NCBI GenBank assembly: GCA_013350335.1
Contig: CM023540.1
Span: 56,768,962 to 56,832,961 of the forward strand
DNA: 64,000 nt
Direction of reading: 5' to 3'
DNA from: Chimonanthus salicifolius
Lineage: Eukaryota > Streptophyta > Magnoliopsida > Laurales > Calycanthaceae
Of the stretch, positions 56,705-64,000 are shown piece by piece. How positions within the stretch are numbered: position 1 is the stretch's first letter; every line of letters starts with the position of its first letter. Under the pieces are notes generated by a model that saw only the letters and a program-made list of their open reading frames with translations, had not been told where the DNA came from and ran no database searches. Both the position numbers and the translations under genes were made by a program.

Positions 56705-59156
56705 CTGTAGAAACAAAAGAAAAATTAATAATGCAGAACTTTCTTTTCTTCTTCTTGAGATGGTGAGGTGACTCAAACCTGGAAAGCCTTAATGGCTGCA
56801 AAAATGAGCACTCACCAGCTGGCCACAGGTTTTCCCAATATACATTGACCCCATTTTCAGTTAAGCTTGCCATTGGAACACCCCACCCAATTTGAATGCT
56901 TTTTGGGGGCCATGATCAGAAGTGCAAGACATGAACCATTCTCATGATTCATCACATACAATGAGACCCACCTAGAAACATGCCCATACATGGGGATGGA
57001 CAGGTTGAAAGGAGTAGACCAAGAATAAGCTTTGATCAGGTTCCTGGAAATATGTTTTTGAAGGCCCAAAGGCGAAGATGAAAATAGATGAGGGATAACT
57101 TCAATTCAGTCCAACAGTGGGTGTAACCTGATGAAGGTGGGATTTTTAAAAAGTGAGAAAAGAGGGAGGTGGTATCACATGGGGAGGGTGGTGGTGGTGG
57201 TGGTGGTGGTGGTGGTGGGGTGGGTGGGGGTGTGCTTAAAGAGAATTGATGCACATGGGTTAACATAGTGAACACTTGATATTCTTTCAGCTATGTTGAT
57301 TATAGCTGGTAATTTGCTTGGTTATGGTTGGGTTTAAGTTAAAACTGAATTAGATTGAGCCATGGTTGAAGGTAACAGAGAGAAGGTTGCATTAGGGATA
57401 AAGCCAGGTCTTAACCAACCCAACCTGCATTGCATCCGTAAGCCAAAATAAATACAAATAGGAAAGGGGAAATAAACTATAATTGCTGGCAAACAGCAAG
57501 TGGGCCTTCATGTTGATACATAATAACAGGGAAAAGGTGCTTTGGGCATCGTTAACATTCAAGAGAAAAGTAGAGACCCTTCTGGCTAAGTGGTGGAAGT
57601 ATGGACAGAAAAAGGGTGCTTGAAGGAGGAAACTGAAAAGAAATGGATTACAGAAGGGGGGAGATAGAGACGATAGGTGGCAGCATTGCAGCAGTAAACG
57701 TCAAAGAAAATGACATTTCTTTTTCTTTTCTCATTACCTTCTCTTCTTTTTCTTCTCTTCATCCTCTTTATCCGTTTTCTTTCCTGATCTTATTATTCCT
57801 TTTTCTGCTTTTATTCTTCTCCTTTTGCTCTTCATCTTCTCCTCCTCATCTTCACATTATTCTTTTTATTTTCTTCTTCTTTTCCCCCTTTTCCTATCTT
57901 CTTTTTTCTTTTCTGTATTTTATTTTCTTCATTTTTCTGTCTTTGTTTTGTCTACTTTTAGTTTTTTATTGCGATTAGCACAAGCAATTTAATTTTGTGT
58001 TATAATGAGTAATGTTTCTTCCACTTTGCACCACTATATATGTATCTCAGATTATGGATAGTTGGAGACAATTATATTAACTCCAAAACAATGTTGATTA
58101 TATAATTCGCACCATTTGATTTTGCCTCATAAACTCAGATCATTCATTACTGCCTTCTTAAGGCTTTGCAGACCATTATAAACCAATTGCAAGGTTGGGA
58201 TCATCCAACCCAAAAACTAATATTTGTCCCATTTATGGAGATCGATTGTTAAAAAAAACAATACAAAAAGGGATAGTTTAAAAAGATGGCCACTAATTTC
58301 ATCCAAATGCAAGACTAGTATAGCAGCTGCTTTTTTATGACCAACTAGCGTAGCTTCTTTGAGCCTGATTCTCAAATAAGGTTGTTTGTTGTGCTCTATT
58401 AAATTGACCTACACTTGTTTTGCTTGTTTGGCTACCAGTCTTGTTTTTTCGTATTTCCTCCAAATTCTAATTATGCCTTAAATTTATGATTTTATTAGCA
58501 CTTCGCTCTGTATATTTTAGAGTTTTGATCTGAACTTAATATTATGCAATTGTTCTACATTTGATGCGTTTACTTTGTAGCATATATATTGTATTGTTTA
58601 GTCGATAGTGAGCTGAAAAAATGATGCATTTATCATTAATAACTTAGAAAAAATAGTAGATAATAGCATTATATTTATATTGTCATAAACATACATAAAT
58701 AAAAAATACACATTTAAAAATATTTTAAAAATTATTTTCTTCGTATTAAAAATTAAAGCCCATGCCTAGAAGTGTCTTATGCTTTATGCTCCAGGACCCC
58801 TTTATACCTTGGCCCTTGAGTGTACCTTTCACTTTATGCCCTACGAGCCCTTTGCACCTTGAGTGTGGCTTAGCATTAACTACTGTGGATCCCCTTTTTA
58901 TGAAAAGGCAATGAAGATTTTAATCAAAGAAAGATGTACAAAAAGGGTAAGGTACAGTATAGAAGATATATATTGATCCTCAAGCAAAAAGGTGAATCAA
59001 ATCACAATGAACAAGAAACGTACAAAACACATACAAAAAGTCCCCCCATTAATTACAAGTAATCCACAACTCCCAAGACAATCTACTCACACTTTGGACA
59101 AAAAAAAATTGCCACCGCATTAGCAAACCACTTCACATGCCTAAAGAAGATAGCTC
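56705..59156. other. Presumed TOL intron or upstream DNA without recognised exons
   Basis: I searched for the missing VHS and GAT sequences on the minus strand and found none. It includes a (GGT)n tract, a pyrimidine-rich stretch at 57715-57960 whose open frame is an artefact, and a short degenerate repeat of CTTTATGCYCCAGGACCCCTTT type around 58770-58870. Confidence 0.5.
57188..57220 (+). repeat. (GGT)n microsatellite
   Basis: An unbroken GGTGGT run of about 30 bp followed by GGGGTGGGTGGGGGTG. It makes a spurious polyproline frame on the minus strand (57036-57275). Confidence 0.9.
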
Positions 59157-59412
59157 TGTTGTGGGACCAACTTCTGGACTGAGTTGACCAGAATCTTATT
59201 ACTTTAGAAAGTCAACTCAATTTATATCACTATGTGTATGATTTAGTGTAATTGATTATTCTTTTATTTATTTCCTTTTTAATCATCATGATTGGCTACC
59301 TGTGATCTATTTATACATGTATCATCCTTTAGTTAAATACAATTCAATACAAAAAGAAATAATTCTTCTCCAAAATTCTTCTTCTCTCTTTTTCCTATTA
59401 TCATTTTCTACA
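59157..59412 (+). mobile_element. Ty1/copia 5' LTR (256 bp)
   Basis: It starts TGTTGTGGGACCAAC, has a TATTTATACATG promoter-like segment around 59308-59316 and ends CATTTTCTACA. The following TGGAGTCAAAACC (59413-59425) is a decayed TGGTATCAGAGCC primer-binding site. The 256-bp length is normal for short-LTR plant copia elements. The 3' LTR is not in the window. Confidence 0.75.
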
Positions 59413-60219
59413 TGGAGTCAAAACCGATTTTTGGATGCTTTAAGAAGAATCCTCCTTCCATTTTATTGTTCCTCGCCGATGTTACTGTTCATCATCGGAC
59501 TCCAGCCTCGTCTTCGGCTCTCTAAGGTCTTCTGTAACGGATTCTCCCTTCTTTATTTCTTCTTTTGTGGATTTTTTCCGTAGATCTGAGTTTTTCTCAA
59601 ACTTCCTGTAGGATTCCACCGTCGTCCTCTGCAGCGGTCACTTCTCGGCCTACAAATCGTTCACTGGAGAAGCTTCTGACGGCGGGACCTCCAAATTTCA
59701 CTGCGGTTTTTGGAGGGCCTAACCATTTGTAAGGTGGCCATGCAAATCTACCTTCAATTGATATGGTTTTAGGCTGTTTCTTCTCCAACGTCTTTTATTG
59801 TCCAAAAACCCAATTTTTTGGTTTCCTACTACGATCGTCTAGCTTTCAGCATTGTTTCCACCCAACATTCTTCACATGAGTCGTCCCTTCCTACCCTTCT
59901 CATCTACAAGGGTTCATGAGCATATTGCCATGTTTTCTAGGGCACAAACCACCCACTTGGGTCACGAACACCAGTCTTGTTGCGCCTGCAGTTTTTTTCC
60001 TAAAACCAATTTTTGGTTTCTCAGCATACCTGGGCCTCCAATCTCCTCCTCCTAGTGTCACCCTAGCCTGTTCTCTGCATCTGTACAGCTTCCTCTGTCT
60101 TTCATGTTTGGTGGGGTCCACACCCGCAGTGTTCTTCTTTCTGCATGGCTACACACAGATCTGTTGGTTTTTTTTTTTTGGGCTTCTTGTTGTGGTTCTA
60201 GGATTTGTTTATTGTGCAC

Positions 60220-61190
60220 ATGGCTTCGTCCTTTGCATCTTCTCTTTACAATATGGCTTCTTCTGGTTCTACACAGATTGGCAAGATCACGACGATCTTG
60301 CTAAACGAGATCAACTACTTTCAATGGTCTCATTTTGCGAAGATGTTCTTGACTACCAAGCAACTATCATCTTATATAGATGGAACTGCCAAAGAACCAG
60401 CCACGGATCATTCTTCGTATCAAATCTGGACAACAAATAACTCCTTGGTCCAATCTTGTGCCCCTTTCGACAGCCAAAGCCATTTGGGACACTGTTAAGA
60501 CTTTCATATTCTGATGGGGACAACCACCCCCGCATTTATGAGTTATCTCAAAAAACTGCTCATCTCCGATAGGGGGAGTTGTCTCTTATTCAGTACTACT
60601 CGAGGATGCGGACTTGTTGGTTGGAGCTAGATCAACTTGAATCCATTATCTTTTAAGGATTCTGAAAATATTGTTCTTCATAGACAATATGTCGACCAAC
60701 GACGAATCTTTCAGTTATTGGCCAGGCTCAACTGCTTGCGCAACGACCTCTTTCCTCTCTGGATGAGGTTTATTCAGTCTTACTTCAAGATGAACGACAT
60801 CATCTCGTTATGACTCATTCTTCTATGCCGGTTGAACGCTCTGCTTTGGTGAGCGCTCACACTTCCGAGCCTTCTAGACCTACTGGGGCTCCTTCTCTAC
60901 GTGGAAAGTCAAACACTCACAGTGACAACAGAGGCTCATGGATGAAAGGTATCCAGTTTTGCATCTACTGTAAGATGACTAATCATTATGTTGACTCGTG
61001 TTTCAAATTTCATGCTCATCCGAAGAAAACTAATCTAACATTTACCCCTCCTGTTGCTAATTCTTCTGATATGACCAGTGACAATGCCCCAATGACTCGA
61101 CAAAAGTTTGCCTTATTACAGCAACAACAACAATGCCTTCAATCCTCAGAGGTCTTCAATGTTGTCTCCTCCACATTAGGTACTAAGCCA
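60220..61190 (+). pseudogene. Copia gag
   Basis: The ATG at 60220 gives MASSFASSLYNMASSGSTQI, then GKITTILLNEINYFQWSHFA, YIDGTAKEPATDHSSYQIW and, after a frameshift near 60460, AKAIWDTVKTF-like sequence and LSLIQYYSRMRTCWLELDQL. The CX2CX4HX4C zinc knuckle is CIYCKMTNHYVDSC near 60962-61003. These are the marks of a Ty1/copia UBN2-type gag. At least two indels break the frame. Confidence 0.8.
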
Positions 61191-61199
61191 TTTGCAAAT

Positions 61200-61408
61200 C
61201 ATACTTCATATCATTCTTGGATAACGATTCTAAGGCCACAGACCATATGGTCGGTATGTCTACCTTTTCTCTTCCCTTTCCCATGTTTCCCATGGTCAAG
61301 TCAAATTAGCTAATATTGCAGACAAAGGGACAACTATGCCTCTTCAACCTTAGATCTCTCTTCCGCGTTGCATGTTCCCCATTTATCCCGCAATTTGTTA
61401 TCTATTAG
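61200..61408 (+). pseudogene. Copia protease and pre-integrase start
   Basis: In shifted frames the protease active site reads DSKATDHM where relatives have DSGATDHM, so the catalytic Gly is lost. The segment then gives KLANIADKGT-like residues and, at 61368, MHVPHLSRNLLSIS, the motif just before the GAG-pre-integrase domain. A LINE follows. Confidence 0.7.
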
Positions 61409-61880
61409 CACTTGCCCTTTTTGTCTTCAAGCTGCTGAAGAGTCGAATCATCTTCTTCTGCACTATCTTTTTTCTTCAAAAGTTTGGTACTTGGTGTTAG
61501 GTCAGTTTGGTGTGGATTGGGTAATGCCAGTGTCGGTTGCAGGATTATCCTTCGCTTGGGAAATGTTCTTCTTTGTGGCAGTTATCTTTATTTGCCACTC
61601 TACGGAGCCTTTGGTGGGAAAGAAATAATAGGGTGCTCAAAGATATAAGCGAGTCCAGTGAGGTGGTTGGGAGACGTGCGCTCGCTAAGTGTGCTTCTTG
61701 GGCTGCTTCTTTGCAAGAATTCAGGAATATTTCTATGCCTGACATTTTGCGTGCCTAGAAAGAATGTGTTGATCTTGCCTGAGGCCTTAGTGTTTATTGC
61801 TTTTTCGCTTCTACTTATTTGTACTTGCACCTCTGGTGCCCCTTTATCTATTAATATATGAACCATTTCAAAAAAAATAT
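61409..61880 (+). mobile_element. 5'-truncated LINE insertion (zf-RVT end, poly(A))
   Basis: It encodes CPFCLQAAEESNHLLLHYLF and VWYLVLGQFGVDW (zinc-binding domain), then, after a frameshift near 61540, LRSLWWERNNRVLKD and the end of the LINE protein. The 3' UTR has TTATCTATTAATATATG and a poly(A) run at 61870-61877. The copia sequence is repeated on both sides: TGTTATCTATTAGCAC (61396-61411) and TGTTATTTATTAGTGC (61881-61896), so the insertion site is duplicated as expected for LINEs. Confidence 0.8.
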
Positions 61881-62620
61881 TGTTATTTATTAGTGCCCTC
61901 ACTAAGACTTTGAATTGCTCCATCACTTTCTTTCCTTCTCATTGTGTCTTCTAGGATCTGGCCACGAGGCAGGTAATTGTGGTGGTTGTGAAATTGGAGG
62001 CTTATAACTTCTTGATCTACGTACTGGCACCCTGAAGCTTATTCGACCTCCTCACTAGATGTGCTGCTTTGGCATTGTCGACTAAGACATCCTTCAGACT
62101 CTGTTTTGAAGAAGATCGTTCATTCTTTATCTTTCAGTCATTTTGAATGTGTATGGCAAACATAGTAGACCTAATTTTCCTCCTAGCAATAAATGTGCCT
62201 CTACATTATTTTCTCTTATACACTCTGATGTTTGGCAATCTCCTTCTGTTTCTCGCACTGGTTTTTGTTATTTTGTTACATTTATTGATGATTATTCTCA
62301 CATGACATGGATGGATATGATGAAAACAAAATCTGAGATATTTGATCATTTTCGCACATTCTGCCAATGGGCTGAAACTCAATTTGCTCGTAAAATTTGA
62401 ATTTTTGCGTAGTGATAATGGGGGGTGAGGGGGAATATTTGTCACACTTCTTTGTACAATTTTTGCAAGACCATGGTATTAAATCCCAACTTTCTTGTCC
62501 ATCTACGCCTCAATAAAATGGTGTAACTGAACAAAAAAACCGTCACATACTTGAGGTAGCCTGTTCTTTTCTTTTACAATGCATGTCCCACAATCCTATT
62601 GACCATAAGTTGTATTAACC
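61881..62620 (+). pseudogene. Copia integrase
   Basis: After the LINE the frame pieces read ALTKTLNCSITFFPSHCVF and DLATRQV, then KHSRPNFPPSNKCASTLFSL followed by IHSDVWQSP and FVTFIDDYSHMTWMDMMK (the first Asp of the catalytic triad in HSDVW), then LRSDNGG (second Asp) and GVTEQKNRHILEVA (the Glu), with a stop in the PQxNGV motif. The core is recognisable but broken by several indels. Confidence 0.8.
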
Positions 62621-63211
62621 TCTTGTTACGTTATCAACAGAATGCCATCCCCAAGTGTTGCAAAACCAGTCCCTTGTTGATCTTATGGATCCCTACATAA
62701 AACTGTCCATATTATTCCATTACATGTCTTTGGGTGTGTATGATTTGTTCACCAGTTTTCTAGTGATAACCTCTCTCGCAGAGCTGTGCAATGTGTGTTT
62801 TCATACTCACCCTTCCACAAAGACTAGTCTTGATCCCCTCATTGGCAAAGTATGTGTCCACGGATGTATCCTTTTTTTAGCAGGTCCCCTACTTTTCAAC
62901 GCCATATATTTCTTCCCCGTGTCTTCTCCCTCTTCTCCCAGCAAATACTAGTCCTTCTAACACTGCAAAGCTCACTTTGGTGTATCAACGCAGGCAGCCC
63001 AGGCCGCTACCTATAGCAGACCCCACCCACTCATCTGCCACTGATCCAGATCCAGATCCATCTACCACTGATGAGACTGATCTTCCCATTGCACTTCAGA
63101 AAGGTAAGCGTTCTTGCACCAATCATCCCCTTGATTATTTTGTGTCCTATCATGTTGTTTTTCCTTCCTATCACAGTTTTCTTACAACTCTGGACAACAT
63201 CAAGATTCCAA
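62621..63211 (+). pseudogene. Copia integrase C-terminus to start of RT
   Basis: At 62977-63211 the frame gives LVYQRRQPRPLPI, then LPIALQKGKRSCTNHPLDYF followed by VSYHVVFPSYHSFLTTLDNI and IPK. In plant copia this segment precedes EALSHPGW and the RT. Here it stops at IPK and LINE sequence takes over. The 62655-62951 part is poorly preserved. Confidence 0.7.
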
Positions 63212-63690
63212 AGAGGATGGATCACTTATTCGATCGATGCCCCGATCTTTATAGGCTTATGGACTAAGTTCACAAAGTTGCTGGGAATCTCGTGGGTTCT
63301 AGGTAATTCTTGTGTCAGTATTATTAAGAGTTGGAGAATTAGAAATAGGGGTCAGAAAGAAGATAGGGGAAACTTTAAATACAGTGATGCTATGGTCTAT
63401 TTGGAAGGAGCGAAATAGTAGGATATTCGAAAACAAAGCTAGTGAAGTGCTGGAGTTGTTCGAATCTGCCAACTGGAGGTTGTGCTCATGGTTGGCAGTT
63501 AATAAGAAGTTTAAAGAATTTTCGGTTCTTGACTTTTACAGATCCAGGGATGGTGTCTAGAAAGAGGTGTCAGGGGGGAATAGGGAACCTGTGTAGACAC
63601 CCCCAAGCATTTGTCTTCAAGTTTAATGTAGATGAAGCAGCAAGAGAAAAACCGAGTTCCAACTGGGACAGGTCTCACCCTATTTGAGAC
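63212..63690 (+). pseudogene. LINE-derived fragment with zf-RVT and RNase H-like motifs
   Basis: MDHLFDRCPDLYRLM matches the DHLFxxC end of zf-RVT. In the next frames MLWSIWKERNSRIFENKASE (63390 on) and then VFKFNVDEAAREKP (63618-63659, a decayed LKFNVDGAARGKPG RNase H start) follow. Both are typical of plant LINE or RVT_3 proteins. Frames change several times. No poly(A) or duplication was found, so boundaries are approximate. Confidence 0.5.
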
Positions 63691-64000
63691 CTAGTGTTGC
63701 CCCAAAATAAAATAAGATCAATCCCTTTGGCAAACCTAGGTGGTTCCATAGTCTTATTTCATCCTTTGGTATGACTGATTTTTAAATCTACGAGACCTAG
63801 GACAGGGTTTGGTACAATTTAATTATTCTATTAAGGGCCATCAATACAACCATAAAGGATTTAGGTGTAAGTATCATTCTTCTTTTTTAATCTCTTTGAT
63901 TAATTCTGTGTGAATTTTCCTTAGTTTTTGCTTTATTCTCAGTTTAATATTAATTTATGTCTCTAACATCTTATGTGAATCATGGATGTAAGTTGTAAGT
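63691..64000. other. Unassigned AT-rich sequence
   Basis: No coding frame, repeat or known signal is recognised here. Confidence 0.5.

Larger units (their letters stand above)
59413..63211 (+). mobile_element. Ty1/copia element interior, decayed
   Basis: The order is primer-binding site, 5' leader (59413-60219), gag (60220-61190), protease (about 61200-61330), pre-integrase and integrase (61368-62600, with a LINE in it), integrase C-terminus and the start of the RT region (62977-63211). It is then cut off by a second LINE fragment. Indels and stops break every gene. RT, RNase H and the 3' LTR are absent before the window end. Confidence 0.8.

Noticed and set aside
56670..57069. Minus-strand frames next to the GAT exon as possible upstream TOL exons
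   Set aside because: Their translations lack VHS or GAT motifs, and the acceptor at 56705 separates the first from the real exon.
57036..57275. Polyproline frame on the minus strand
   Set aside because: Comes from the (GGT)n microsatellite.
57643..57978. 111-codon frame rich in Phe, Leu and Ser
   Set aside because: Composition artefact of a T/C-rich stretch; no domain is visible.
59900..60440. 174-codon plus-strand frame in the copia leader
   Set aside because: It overlaps the gag start in another frame and has no copia similarity of its own.

Overview
The window looks like intergenic DNA from a large, repeat-rich flowering-plant nuclear genome. It is dominated by nested LTR retrotransposons. 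The plant assignment rests on Ty3/gypsy chromovirus and Ty1/copia proteins, a tRNA-Met type primer-binding site, plant LINE remnants and one plant-type intron-containing gene of the TOM1-like (TOL) family. I cannot name the species; a woody dicot or magnoliid is only a guess.

Positions 1-50,000 are a transposon nest that can be unpicked because most insertions keep 5-bp target-site duplications (TSDs). The frame is an old, decayed Tekay/Del-like Ty3/gypsy element, here called A. Its gag, protease, reverse transcriptase (RT), RNase H, integrase and chromodomain-like tail lie in order at 7902-8420, 11138-12574, 16977-17546, 24756-25055 and 31057-32855, with the 3' LTR starting at 32856. Between these pieces sit younger insertions. 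They are Tat/Athila-like LTRs (5268-7901, 8421-11137, 25056-31056), SIRE-like copia LTRs (2909-4687, 12575-16976), and solo LTRs of one long-LTR Tekay-like family, here called T (1-741, 14089-16784, 17547-24755, 21044-24473 nested in the previous one, 25994-29844, 39374-43500). The LTR of A is itself split by an almost complete second Tekay/Del-like element, B (33461-47447). B has two LTRs of about 2.4 kb, a primer-binding site, gag-pol with nonsense mutations, and the flanking TSD CCATC. B is in turn split by a T-family solo LTR.

The T-family LTRs have no protein genes but a lot of structure: 45-bp tandem repeats, a GC-rich repeat with a period near 98 bp, (GA)n/(CT)n tracts, families of 26-27 bp perfect or near-perfect palindromes, and a small hairpin near the 3' end whose arms differ between copies in a compensating way. 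That covariation is the most unusual signal I found.

Positions 50,000-52,500 hold low-copy or decayed DNA with a Stowaway-like MITE and a LINE fragment. Positions 52,554-56,704 (minus strand) carry the last three exons of a TOL gene: the end of the GAT domain plus a long Pro/Gln/Met-rich tail. Its VHS-encoding 5' exons are not visible and presumably lie beyond 64 kb or are lost. Positions 59,157-63,211 are a decayed Ty1/copia element with a 256-bp 5' LTR, possibly inside an intron of the TOL gene. One 5'-truncated LINE interrupts it, with poly(A) and a TSD, and another LINE fragment ends it.

No tRNA, rRNA, CRISPR or complete intact protein-coding gene was recognised.
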